Origin: AWTP1-18 sp036504515 | Lineage (GTDB): Bacteria; Pseudomonadota; Gammaproteobacteria; Burkholderiales; Rhodocyclaceae | DNA length: 64,000 nt | Direction of reading: 5' to 3' | Assembly (NCBI GenBank): GCA_036504515.1 | Contig: DASXVA010000011.1 | Coordinates: forward strand, 89,396-153,395 | Shown: piece after piece, positions 51,465 to 59,978 of the stretch | Layout: each line of letters opens with the position of its first letter | Numbering within the stretch: the stretch's first letter is position 1 | Program-made: the position numbers and the translations under genes | Notes under the pieces: model-generated | Seen by the model: only the letters and a program-made list of their open reading frames with translations | Databases searched by the model: none | What the model was told of the DNA's origin: nothing

Positions 51465-52799
51465 ATGAAACACCATCTTGACTGGTCATCCTACGAAACC
51501 GCCGGGCAAGGCGACGCCTATGCCGGCATCCCCGCAACCGGCGGGGATTTTGCCAAGGCCGTGGCCGTTTGCATCAGCGACAAGCTGTGCCAGCGCAAGC
51601 CCAAGGGGGTCATGTGCCCCAGTTTTCGCATTACCGACGACGTACAGCAATCCCCCGGTGGTCGCGTCCTCGCCCTCAAGGCTGCCCTCAACGGCGAGCT
51701 GGGCGATCAGCCTTTTGTTCATCCGCAACTGACGGAAGCCATGGACCTCTGCGTCGGCTGCAAAGGTTGCAAGCGTGAATGTGCCAACTCCGTGGATATG
51801 GCCGCCATCAAGATCGAGTACCAGGCCCAGCGCAATGCCATCAGCGGAGTACCGCGCCGGGATTGGCTGTTTGCCAATCTGCCCCGTTGGCTGCAATACC
51901 GGGGCCTGCTGACCAAGTTGGTGGCCTGGCGCAATCAAAGCCCTTTGCTTAAAAAACTGGGAGAACGTTGGCTCGGTATCTCCTCCCGCCGCGAGCTTCC
52001 GCAACCAGCTGAAGCCGCCTATGCAGCCCCACCAGTAGCCATCGGCGACAAACCGGTGATCTTGTTTGTGGACACCTTCGCTCGCCATTTCGAGCCCGAG
52101 ATTGCCGAAGCCGCCCACGCAGTGCTGACTTCCGCTGGTTATCAGGTGCAAGTGTTAAGCCCTGCCGCAACAGACGATGAACCGGAGCGGCCCCTCTGCT
52201 GCGGCCGTACCTGGCTTTCTCTGGGCTTGGTGGACGATGCCCGGCGCGAAGCCGCCCGCATGTTGGAGGCCCTGCGTCCTGCGTTGGAAAGCGGCATTCC
52301 TGTGGTGGGGCTGGAGCCTTCCTGCATTCTTTCCCTGCGCGACGAACATTTGAAGTTGGGCCTTGGTGAGGCGGCACTAGCCCTGGCCAAGCAGGTTTAT
52401 CTGTTCGAGGAATTCATTGCCCGGGAACATGACCGCAAGAACATGACCCTCAATCTCAAACCGGTTGCTTTGCCCAAAGCCTTGGTGCACGGCCACTGCC
52501 ACCAGAAAGCCGTCGGGGCCATGAAGTCCCTGCGCAAGGTGCTGCGCTTGGTTCCTGAGCTTGAGTTCGAGTTCATCGAAGCCAGTTGCTGCGGCATGTC
52601 TGGCAGCTTTGGGCTGGATGCAGAGCATCGCGATGTTTCCCTGCAAATGGCCGAGGCTGATTTGTTACCGGCAGTGCGGGCAGCAGGGGCCGACACTGCC
52701 TTACTGGCGAACGGATTTTCCTGCCGTCACCAGATCGAGGAGGGGGCCGGGCGCAAGCCTATGCATGTGGCGGTGTTGCTGAGGCAGGCGCTGGGTTAA
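51465..52799 (+). CDS. Stand-alone Fe-S (CCG-domain) oxidoreductase subunit, YdiJ C-terminus-like
   Basis: A 444-residue protein with ferredoxin-type cysteines (VCISDKLCQRKPKGVMCP and DLCVGCKGCKREC) and two CCG domains (RPLCCGRTW, SCCGMSGSFG, with HGHCHQKA). This is the layout of the Fe-S part of YdiJ-type D-2-hydroxyacid dehydrogenases, usually fused to or next to an FAD-linked oxidase; none is nearby. The ATG at 51465 follows AAGGGAG; two upstream in-frame ATGs have no such site. Its 3' end overlaps the convergent KAP gene by 41 bases. Confidence 0.85.
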   Translation: MKHHLDWSSYETAGQGDAYAGIPATGGDFAKAVAVCISDKLCQRKPKGVMCPSFRITDDVQQSPGGRVLALKAALNGELGDQPFVHPQLTEAMDLCVGCKGCKRECANSVDMAAIKIEYQAQRNAISGVPRRDWLFANLPRWLQYRGLLTKLVAWRNQSPLLKKLGERWLGISSRRELPQPAEAAYAAPPVAIGDKPVILFVDTFARHFEPEIAEAAHAVLTSAGYQVQVLSPAATDDEPERPLCCGRTWLSLGLVDDARREAARMLEALRPALESGIPVVGLEPSCILSLRDEHLKLGLGEAALALAKQVYLFEEFIAREHDRKNMTLNLKPVALPKALVHGHCHQKAVGAMKSLRKVLRLVPELEFEFIEASCCGMSGSFGLDAEHRDVSLQMAEADLLPAVRAAGADTALLANGFSCRHQIEEGAGRKPMHVAVLLRQALG

Positions 52800-54870
52800 G
52801 TGAGTCAGCGGTTTTTTTCTGGTTATACGAACTCGCGGGTAGCAAAACGGCGTCAATCAATTCAAGGGACCTTTTTACGGATTGACCCATCATGACTGTA
52901 TTTATCATGCTAGTAGGCAGCGTCCCAAGTCCCTCCACTAGATGCTGAGGACCACCTGGTTTGCAGCCACTGGCCAGCCAATCATCGAGTTTGGGGCGTG
53001 ACTCTGCATCCTGCTGCAGGCAGTATTCTCGCCAAAAGAGTAGTCGCATATTGGTTTCAATTTGCTCGAACCTATAGGCTTTACCACGAAAATAAAGAGC
53101 TTTTAGCAAGCGCCAGGATAAGTGTAGACGGCCCATCAAACGGGGATTGCGGAAGCTGTAAATGATCGCTAGGGTTTGGAAAAGGCGCATTTCCTCGACC
53201 AAGGCTGACTGTAGGGGAATTGCAATTGTTTGCGCCCTAGAGTCCTCTGCCGAGGTATTGACGGAGGGATAGGCACTATCCAATACTGAATTGGCATTCG
53301 GTGTAATCGGTTGTGATGTCGACTCTCCTGTTGTCGATTCATGTGTTGATTTCTGTCTGTCCTTACCTATTTCGGAGAAAAGAGAATCTTCGACAAATCT
53401 CTCAATGTCCGTATCTTGGATTTCAGGTAGCTTTATGCTCGTCTGTAATACCTTGGCAAGGTATTCACGGGCGATTTTCGCTGGTGGCCGATCAGTAGCG
53501 CCGAATTGGTCGTAATGTTTTTCTACTGCGGCAAATGCCATCTGTTCGTCGATGGCGACTAATGTTATGAGGTGGGGAATATCGGCCACCAGACGTACGG
53601 CATCGAAGATATCTTTTACTGCGTTTATGCCACAACGATCGAGATCATCAATTACTAGCAATAACACCTTATCGCTTACTGCTCCCTTTTCCCCAAGGCG
53701 CAGAGCACACAAGTGACCAAGAGTGCGATGGATTTCTCCAAAAAGGCCGCGGTGTTCGCTGAAGTTTGGCAATTTCAGATGGTTGAGGATTTTGTGTCGA
53801 TCAACTTGCTTGAATTGTTCGGTTAGGTTTTTGTGCAGAAATCCTGACAGAGTAAGGTAAATGCTTGAAATGGCAGCGAGTGGTCCTAAAACCCACTTGA
53901 ACCATTCCACGCCTGGAACAGGTAATGCCAGCAATAGCAGGGTCATTACGGCAACTGAAAGCAAAGGTGGTATGGCAACAAGAAGCCAAGGGAAAAGTTT
54001 GTCCCCTTTCGACTTTAAGCTTCCAACATCTTTAGCAATACTTTTTCGTAAAGAAGTATTTCGTTTTTCAATTAGCTTCACTGCCAGACGTAATTGGTCG
54101 AAGAAACTCAAATCGGCTGTTAAGCATTCGACAACAGACTGTGCCAGCATGGCCCCAAGGTTGCTGGCTTTTTCATTCTTCCAAGCGTTGAATTCGGCGA
54201 CCATGACTTTGGGGTGATTCGCTTTGAGTTGCTCTGTGAGCTGATGTATCAAAGAAGACTTACCACTACCCCAATCACCAAACAGTCCGAGTGCAAAATG
54301 CTGGTCACTATCTCGTTCAGTGATCAACAGACGTAATGCTTCGGTAATGTGTGTCCGTTCTAGATAGTCTTGCTCTGCAAGGCGTTCGATACAAACGGAG
54401 GTCAGCGTGGATAAGGCATGAGGTGCCGGGGTTACAGGCTTACTATTGCCTTCTGTATCACTCTCGCTTGTTAACTCTGCATTTCCGCTGAGTCGAATGC
54501 CACCGGAGAGCGGCTCGCCAAAACTGAAGAATTGTCTATCGGTGTTTAACGATGAGTCATCCTCATCGACCTCAGGTTCATGAGCAAGGTGATAGTCAAA
54601 ATCCTCTATTAACTCCAAAGCTGAATCCAACTCCAATTCGCTGTTGTTTTCTACACCAATGGGGTACTCCCAAAGTTCCCATGTTGCATGGTAAGTATTG
54701 CCTGTCTTGGGAGAAACTAATTCCACTGTTGCCCAATGGCGAAGTTCATCTCCCATTCCTCTTTCGCCTACGCCTTCGTTATCCCAATCGAGTTCGTCTG
54801 GATTTACAGTGAGAGTTTCCCCTGTTTCTGTAATTCGAAGCTTTGCAACCCCGCTACAGGCAACATACAT
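52759..54870 (-). CDS. KAP-family P-loop NTPase, probable defence or stress gene
   Basis: A 703-residue protein. Residues 1-150 are an unrecognised, partly acidic N-terminal region. The KAP NTPase has Walker A G198DWGSGKSS206, two membrane helices (about 292-318 and 323-345) inserted between the P-loop and Walker B, and Walker B VLLLVIDDLDRC (402-413). KAP ATPases are enriched in mobile regions, and some act in phage defence (QatA, PifA-like); no partner gene is here. Base composition is visibly AT-richer than neighbours. The last 13 residues are read from the antisense of the Fe-S gene, a sign of insertion. Confidence 0.85.
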   Translation of the reverse strand: MYVACSGVAKLRITETGETLTVNPDELDWDNEGVGERGMGDELRHWATVELVSPKTGNTYHATWELWEYPIGVENNSELELDSALELIEDFDYHLAHEPEVDEDDSSLNTDRQFFSFGEPLSGGIRLSGNAELTSESDTEGNSKPVTPAPHALSTLTSVCIERLAEQDYLERTHITEALRLLITERDSDQHFALGLFGDWGSGKSSLIHQLTEQLKANHPKVMVAEFNAWKNEKASNLGAMLAQSVVECLTADLSFFDQLRLAVKLIEKRNTSLRKSIAKDVGSLKSKGDKLFPWLLVAIPPLLSVAVMTLLLLALPVPGVEWFKWVLGPLAAISSIYLTLSGFLHKNLTEQFKQVDRHKILNHLKLPNFSEHRGLFGEIHRTLGHLCALRLGEKGAVSDKVLLLVIDDLDRCGINAVKDIFDAVRLVADIPHLITLVAIDEQMAFAAVEKHYDQFGATDRPPAKIAREYLAKVLQTSIKLPEIQDTDIERFVEDSLFSEIGKDRQKSTHESTTGESTSQPITPNANSVLDSAYPSVNTSAEDSRAQTIAIPLQSALVEEMRLFQTLAIIYSFRNPRLMGRLHLSWRLLKALYFRGKAYRFEQIETNMRLLFWREYCLQQDAESRPKLDDWLASGCKPGGPQHLVEGLGTLPTSMINTVMMGQSVKRSLELIDAVLLPASSYNQKKTADSLNPAPASATPPHA

Positions 54871-54963
54871 ATTGATATTTCCTTTGTTGATATACCGACC
54901 TTCTTAGTCTGGCCTTCGTACCTACATCCCTGATGGAGGGTAAGAGGATTCTATTGTCATCTT

Positions 54964-55078
54964 GATGGGTTTGCGCCAGGAGAGTAGTGATTACCCCTAA
55001 AGAGCTTGATGTAATCAGGTTGGTGTCGGTAGCGATGGAGGTGAATACCACCACGACCTGCGTTTTAAAGGCAGGTTG
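54964..55078 (-). pseudogene. Decayed copy of an auxin-efflux-carrier C-terminus
   Basis: On the minus strand this reads KTQVVVVFTSIATDTN, then a gap, then SSSLGVITTLLAQT, closely resembling ETQVVVLLASVATGVN and SSLVISTVLAAITTPLAL near the end of the intact carrier gene next door. Nine of 16 residues match in the first block, and about 20 codons are missing between the blocks. It lies between that carrier and the KAP gene and looks like the remnant of a recombination or insertion event. Confidence 0.6.
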
Positions 55079-55088
55079 ATGCGGCTAA

Positions 55089-56027
55089 TTAACTGACCAG
55101 AGTCAGGGCAAGGGGTGTGGTGATGGCTGCCAGTACTGTGGAGATGACCAGGCTGGAGGCCATGGGGCCTTCCAGTGTTTTGAATTGGTGGGCCATCAGA
55201 TAGACATTGACGCCGGTCGCTACCGAGGCCAGCAATACCACGACCTGGGTTTCCAGGAGCGGAAGACCGATGAGCAGGGCAAGGCCCCACACGGTCAGAG
55301 GCTGCACAACGAGTTTGAGAAAACAGACCGCTCCACTTAGTTTCAGATTGCTGCGCCAGCCATAACGGGCAAGGCCCATTCCCAGCACTATCAGTGATAG
55401 CGGCGTAGCTGCCTCGGCGGTCATGGCCAGGGGGCCGCTGATCATGGCGGGTAGGGGCAGGCCGGTAAGTCCCACCGCGGTGCCGCTCAGAATGGCGACG
55501 ACGATGGGATTGGTCAGTACACTTTTCACGGTCTTGATAAAGCCGCTGCGGGACATGCTGCCGTGGCGGGACCATTCCACGGATACCGTGACCAGGGTCC
55601 ACAGGGTCAGGGAGTTGAAGACCAGTACCAGGGCAACGGAGGGAATCGCGGCTTCGCCGAGAATGGCCTTGGCAAGGGGGATACCGAGCAGTACGTTGTT
55701 GGAGAAGATGCCGCCCAGGGCAAAGATGGATTGGCCGGTGCCGTCCAGCTTGAACAGTTTCCAACCCACCAGACGGCCAATGGCGAAGGTGATGAAACAG
55801 CCGCCGAAAAAGGCACCGAGGAGCCGACTATCCACCGGTGGCAGGCGGGACAGGTCGCTCATCAAGTGGAACAGCAGGGCCGGTAGCAACAGGGTGAAGA
55901 CGAAACGATTGAGGACTTCAACGCCCTGCTGCGGCCAGTCGGAAAAGCGGGCCAGGGCGTAGCCGGCAAAGACCAGGACAAAGAGCGGGACAGCCAGGCT
56001 GAGATGATGGAGAAAGGTTGCAGTCAT
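55089..56027 (-). CDS. Auxin efflux carrier (AEC) family transporter
   Basis: A 312-residue membrane protein of ten helices in two halves. Marks: VFAGYALARFSDWPQQG, FRPN-like LNRFVFTLLLPALLFHL, ALGGIFSNNVLLGIPLA and GMGLARYGW. Bacterial relatives move dicarboxylates such as malate or malonate; substrate unknown. The ATG at 56027 (MTATFLHHLSLAVPL) is chosen over an open upstream extension to 56279 that lacks membrane or family character. Confidence 0.87.
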   Translation of the reverse strand: MTATFLHHLSLAVPLFVLVFAGYALARFSDWPQQGVEVLNRFVFTLLLPALLFHLMSDLSRLPPVDSRLLGAFFGGCFITFAIGRLVGWKLFKLDGTGQSIFALGGIFSNNVLLGIPLAKAILGEAAIPSVALVLVFNSLTLWTLVTVSVEWSRHGSMSRSGFIKTVKSVLTNPIVVAILSGTAVGLTGLPLPAMISGPLAMTAEAATPLSLIVLGMGLARYGWRSNLKLSGAVCFLKLVVQPLTVWGLALLIGLPLLETQVVVLLASVATGVNVYLMAHQFKTLEGPMASSLVISTVLAAITTPLALTLVS

Positions 56028-56370
56028 TACCGGATTTTGAAAATAAGTCGGACTGGCCGAGATGGGTGCCGTGCGGGGGAGGGGCGAAGTTTGCGGCCAG
56101 CCATGGAATCCTGCAAGCGTGAAACGCCCGCTGTTCGCAAGGCAATCGTTGCGTGCTGCATTTCCGTTGAGCCGGGTGCCACCTGCGTCAGTGCTATCTC
56201 TGCCAGACTGAAATCCCCTTTTGTCGGCAAACACAGTCTGACTTTTTGTTTTATGTTCCGGGTCTCGGCGGAGGCGCATTCCCCCGTATTGACCAAGCCG
56301 CTAAAGGGGGCGTTGGGGCGCGTTGGGATGTGTTCATTGTTATCGTGCAGGAAATGCAGACAGGTTTGCT
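56028..56370. other. Divergent intergenic region between the AEC carrier and the flavoprotein
   Basis: About 340 bases. Open frames cross it on both strands (for example upstream of both starts), but none shows family similarity. It must hold both promoters; no operator or RNA element was recognised. Confidence 0.5.
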
Positions 56371-57600
56371 ATGGGTAAGGACGTATTGGTTGCGGTGATT
56401 GGTGCAGGCCCTGCCGGGTTGATGGCTGCAGAGCAGTTGGCCAAGCAAGGTGTTGCCGTGGAAGTGTTTGACGCCATGCCCTCCGTTGGACGCAAGTTCC
56501 TGATGGCCGGGAAAGGGGGCATGAACATTACCCACTCGGAAGCTCTGGCGCCCTTCGTCCAGCGTTACGGCGCCAGGGCCCCGGTGCTTGCGCCGCTTCT
56601 GCAATCCTTTGGCCCAGAGGCGCTGCGGGAATGGATCCATGGTCTCGGGGTGGAAACCTTTGTGGGGACTTCCGGCCGGGTTTTTCCGCGGGAGATGAAG
56701 GCGGCACCGCTGCTGCGCGCCTGGCTCCACCGACTGCGCGCCTTGGGCGTGAAGTTCCATGTGCGTCATCGTTGGCAGGGCTGGTCCGCCGATGGTGCCC
56801 TGAGTTTCACGGCACCCGCCGGAGACATTACTTGTCGACCGACGGCCACAGTGCTTGCTCTGGGGGGCGGAAGCTGGGCTCGGTTGGGCTCCGATGGTGC
56901 CTGGGTGCAGCGCTTGTTGGACAAAGAGATACCGGTGGTGCCCTTGCGGCCAGCCAATTGTGGTTTTGATGTGAACTGGACGCCCCACTTCCTGGAGCGC
57001 TTTACCGCCATGCCGGTGAAGTCGGTCGCTGCTTCCTGTGTGGATAGCGAAGGTGTCGTTCATCAGCGCAAAGGCGAGTTCATGATTACGGCCACGGGTG
57101 TTGAAGGGGGGCTGATCTACGGGCTCTCTGCACCCCTGCGGGACTTGATCGAACAACAGGGCAGTGCCTGTCTGACCGTGGACCTGTTGCCGGATAAATC
57201 CCTGATACGGGTGCAGGAGGAGGTGGCCCATCCTCGCGGCTCCCGCTCCATGGCCAGTCATCTGCAAGGTCGAGTTGGGATCGCCAGTGTCAAAGCCGGA
57301 CTGCTGCGGGAATGTACCGGCAAGGAGGTATTTGCCGACCCCTTGCAATTGGCCGCTGCCATCAAGTCCTTGCCCGTACCCCTGGTGGCAACCCGCCCGC
57401 TGGATGAAGCCATCAGTACGGCTGGCGGTGTGCCTTTCGAGGCCCTGGATCAGCACTTGATGCTGAAAAAACTTCCCGGTGTTTTTTGTGCCGGAGAAAT
57501 GCTGGACTGGGAGGCCCCCACCGGCGGCTACCTGCTCACCGCCTGTTTTGCCACCGGCTATACAGCAGGTGAAGGTGTTCTGCAGTGGCTCAATCGTTAA
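56371..57600 (+). CDS. HI0933/BaiN-like FAD flavoprotein (TIGR03862 type)
   Basis: A 409-residue Rossmann flavoprotein with VAVIGAGPAGLMAAEQL (FAD-binding GxGxxG), SVGRKFLMAGKGGMNITHSE, and the C-terminal FCAGEMLDWEAPTGGYLL block. The family includes NAD(P)/FAD-dependent oxidoreductases of unknown substrate. The ATG at 56371 is preferred over one 16 codons upstream. dnaB follows after 140 bases. Confidence 0.88.
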   Translation: MGKDVLVAVIGAGPAGLMAAEQLAKQGVAVEVFDAMPSVGRKFLMAGKGGMNITHSEALAPFVQRYGARAPVLAPLLQSFGPEALREWIHGLGVETFVGTSGRVFPREMKAAPLLRAWLHRLRALGVKFHVRHRWQGWSADGALSFTAPAGDITCRPTATVLALGGGSWARLGSDGAWVQRLLDKEIPVVPLRPANCGFDVNWTPHFLERFTAMPVKSVAASCVDSEGVVHQRKGEFMITATGVEGGLIYGLSAPLRDLIEQQGSACLTVDLLPDKSLIRVQEEVAHPRGSRSMASHLQGRVGIASVKAGLLRECTGKEVFADPLQLAAAIKSLPVPLVATRPLDEAISTAGGVPFEALDQHLMLKKLPGVFCAGEMLDWEAPTGGYLLTACFATGYTAGEGVLQWLNR

Positions 57601-57633
57601 TCGTTTGGGCTTCTGCACAGCTTCTCCACTGGT

Positions 57634-57686
57634 TTTCCACAACTTATCCCCCGTTGCTCCACAAGATTTCCACAGGCTTATGCACC
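57634..57686. promoter_or_regulatory. DnaA-box-like sites upstream of dnaB
   Basis: TTTTCCACAACTTATCCCC (57633-57651) contains TTATCCCCC, and TTATGCACC at 57678-57686 matches the DnaA box TTATNCACA in eight of nine positions; TTTCCACA occurs twice. The cluster lies 55-107 bases before dnaB and could allow DnaA control of helicase supply. It is too small to be called an origin. Confidence 0.4.
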
Positions 57687-57740
57687 GGCAGGAGGGGCTG
57701 GGGAGAGTAGACTCCGCCTCCAGCTTCAGGAGACGTTTTC

Positions 57741-59138
57741 ATGGCCCAGGCCCGCTCTTTCAACAGTAATCCCCCCGTTGACCCACAGATTGCAGCCCTC
57801 AAACTGCCGCCCCATTCCGTTGAGGCCGAGCAGTCCCTGATTGGCGGCCTGCTGCTGGACAACAGCGCCTGGGACCGTATCGGTGACGTGGTGGCTGAGT
57901 CAGACTTCTACCGGGACGACCATCGCCGCATTTTCGGCCACATTCGAAAACTGGTGGAAACAGGCCGTCCCGCTGACGTGGTGACGGTGTACGAGTCCAT
58001 CGAAAAATCCAATGAGGTGGATCAGACCGGTGGTCTGGCCTATCTGGGCGAAATCGCCAACAACACACCTTCCGCCGCCAACATCCGGCGCTATGCGGAA
58101 ATCGTCCACGAGCGGGCCGTACTGCGCAAGTTGGTGACGGTCGGTGACGAAATCGCCGCTAGCGCCCTGACCCCCGCCGGGCGGGACGTGAAGGATCTGC
58201 TCGACGAAGCCGAGCAGAAAGTGTTCGAGATTGCCGAGGCCGGCAACAAGAACACCCAGGGCTTTGTTGCCATGCCGGAAGTGCTGGGTGAGGTGGTGGA
58301 GCGCATCCAGATGCTTTACGACCGGGACGATCCCTCCGAGGTGACCGGCACACCAACCGGCTACGTGGACCTGGACAAAATGACCTCCGGTCTGCAGCCG
58401 GGGGACATGATCGTTATTGCCGGTCGTCCTTCCATGGGTAAGACCGCCTTCGCCCTCAATATCGCAGAATACGTCGGGGTCGAGCAGAAGCTGCCGGTGG
58501 CCATCTTCAGTCTGGAAATGTCCGGGCCCCAGTTGGCCATGCGTTTTCTTTCGTCTGTTGGCCGCCTTGACCAGCACAAGCTGCGTACCGGCAAGCTGGG
58601 GGATGAAGAATGGGACAAGATGACTGTGGCCCTGGGCAAGTTGCACGATGCCCCGATCCATATCGACGAAACCGGCGCCATCAATGCCACCGACTTGCGC
58701 GCCCGGGCCCGGCGGCTGCACCGCCAGTTCGGCAAGCTGGGCCTGATCGTGATTGACTACCTGCAGTTGATGACCTCGGCCCGGGGTAACGAAAACCGGG
58801 CGACGGAAATTTCTGAAATCTCCCGGTCGATCAAGTCCCTGGCCAAAGAATTGCAGGTGCCCATCCTTGCCCTTTCGCAGTTGTCGCGGAAGGTGGAAGA
58901 GCGTAACGACAAGCGCCCCTTGATGTCCGACTTGCGGGAATCCGGCGCTATCGAGCAGGATGCCGACATCATCATCATGATGTACCGGGACGAGTACTAC
59001 AACAAGGAAACCCAGGACAAGGGCGTGGCCGAAGTCATTATCGGCAAACACCGTAACGGTCCTACTGGCACGGTCAAACTGACCTTCATGGGCGAGTACA
59101 CCAAGTTCATGAACTTCGCGACACCGGGCGGCTACTGA
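57741..59138 (+). CDS. dnaB: Replicative DNA helicase DnaB
   Basis: A 465-residue hexameric 5'-3' helicase. N-terminal domain (about 20-125, PPHSVEAEQSLIGGLLLD), linker, and RecA-like domain with Walker A AGRPSMGKTAFALN, Walker B LIVIDYLQLM and the arginine-finger end region QDADIIMMYRDEYY-like. No intein. AGGAG lies about nine bases before the ATG. Terminator-like hairpin follows. Confidence 0.98.
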   Translation: MAQARSFNSNPPVDPQIAALKLPPHSVEAEQSLIGGLLLDNSAWDRIGDVVAESDFYRDDHRRIFGHIRKLVETGRPADVVTVYESIEKSNEVDQTGGLAYLGEIANNTPSAANIRRYAEIVHERAVLRKLVTVGDEIAASALTPAGRDVKDLLDEAEQKVFEIAEAGNKNTQGFVAMPEVLGEVVERIQMLYDRDDPSEVTGTPTGYVDLDKMTSGLQPGDMIVIAGRPSMGKTAFALNIAEYVGVEQKLPVAIFSLEMSGPQLAMRFLSSVGRLDQHKLRTGKLGDEEWDKMTVALGKLHDAPIHIDETGAINATDLRARARRLHRQFGKLGLIVIDYLQLMTSARGNENRATEISEISRSIKSLAKELQVPILALSQLSRKVEERNDKRPLMSDLRESGAIEQDADIIIMMYRDEYYNKETQDKGVAEVIIGKHRNGPTGTVKLTFMGEYTKFMNFATPGGY

Positions 59139-59162
59139 TCCGGTTTCATCATCCGATTCAAC

Positions 59163-59196
59163 AAGCAGATGATCCTTCGGGTCCTCTGCTTTTTCT
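59163..59196 (+). terminator. Rho-independent terminator after dnaB
   Basis: AAGCAGA (59163-59169) pairs with TCTGCTT (59185-59191); an inner CC-TTCG-GG tetraloop caps the hairpin, and TTTTCTT follows. Confidence 0.72.
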
Positions 59197-59229
59197 TATT
59201 GAACCTAGCCCCTTAGAAAAGGAAGTTGT

Positions 59230-59571
59230 ATGAGTGGTTTGCCCAAGTGTCCCCAGTGCAGTTCCGAATTCACCTACGAAGACGGCAGCATGTACGTGTG
59301 CCCGGAATGCGCCCATGAGTGGTCGAAGGATGCCGCTGCCGAGAGCGCCGAGCAAGTGAAAGTGATCAAGGACGCCAACGGCAATGTGTTGCAGGACGGC
59401 GATACGGTCACTGTGATCAAGGATTTGAAGGTGAAGGGTTCATCTCTGGTGGTGAAGGTGGGTACCAAGGTCAAGAACATCCGTCTGGTGGACGGCGATC
59501 ACGACATTGACTGCAAGATCGATGGCGTTGGTGCCATGGGCTTGAAGTCGGAATTCGTCAAAAAGGTCTGA
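59230..59571 (+). CDS. yjdM: Zinc-ribbon protein YjdM (PhnA-like)
   Basis: A 113-residue protein with an N-terminal zinc ribbon (C7-x-x-C10, C24-x-x-C27) and a C-terminal domain with DGDTVTVIKDLKVKG and KNIRLVDGDHDIDCKI, the YjdM/PhnA pattern. Despite the old PhnA name it is not a phosphonoacetate hydrolase; function unknown. AAGGAAG precedes the ATG. Confidence 0.93.
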   Translation: MSGLPKCPQCSSEFTYEDGSMYVCPECAHEWSKDAAAESAEQVKVIKDANGNVLQDGDTVTVIKDLKVKGSSLVVKVGTKVKNIRLVDGDHDIDCKIDGVGAMGLKSEFVKKV

Positions 59572-59600
59572 GGATTTTTAGACGCGTCTGACGTGCTCTT

Positions 59601-59634
59601 TATCCCGCGCGAGGCCAAGTCTTGGCGCGGGATA
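59601..59634. terminator. Inverted repeat between convergent yjdM and a hypothetical gene
   Basis: TATCCCGCGC (59601-59610) and GCGCGGGATA (59625-59634) form a perfect ten-base stem, with a possible inner CCAAG/CTTGG alternative. No T tract; a candidate shared transcript end. Confidence 0.6.
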
Positions 59635-59649
59635 CCGCTTGTTCCGCTA

Positions 59650-59970
59650 TCAAACGATATCGAAATGGGTCCGCAATAGATCGGCGACCCGGTCCAGTGA
59701 AATGTTTTCGTGGATGTCTGGTGGCGCCACCGATTGGCCGGGAAACATCGGGTATTCCAGATGGAGCCCCAGGCTGCCGCGTTCCTGCCCGAAGGTGTAC
59801 AGGTAGGCCACCACTTCTTCCTGATCCGGCTTGCACAGCACGACTGCCCCGGGATGATCGCAGCGGCGCTCACTCAAGGTAAAGCTGTTGTTGCCCAAGC
59901 GCTGCTCCAATTTGAGCAAGGTGGCTCGTACATCTTTGTCCTTGGGCAAAGCCCAGATGTTGAAGGCCAT
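59650..59970 (-). CDS. Hypothetical protein next to flavodoxin
   Basis: A 106-residue soluble protein with no recognised domain. It has a start MAFNIWALPKDKDVRATL, a central FTLSERRCDHPGAVVLCKPD and a later HLEYPMFPGQ. No signal peptide or membrane helix. It lies eight bases downstream of the flavodoxin gene on the same strand, so a role tied to flavodoxin is possible but unproven. Confidence 0.65.
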   Translation of the reverse strand: MAFNIWALPKDKDVRATLLKLEQRLGNNSFTLSERRCDHPGAVVLCKPDQEEVVAYLYTFGQERGSLGLHLEYPMFPGQSVAPPDIHENISLDRVADLLRTHFDIV

Positions 59971-59978
59971 GGCTCGCC

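Noticed and set aside
56028..56279. Possible N-terminal extension of the AEC carrier
   Set aside because: Not hydrophobic and not family-like; the membrane protein begins naturally at 56027.
57601..57740. Replication origin upstream of dnaB
   Set aside because: Only two DnaA-box-like sites in 140 bases, no AT-rich unwinding region and no dnaA or dnaN nearby.
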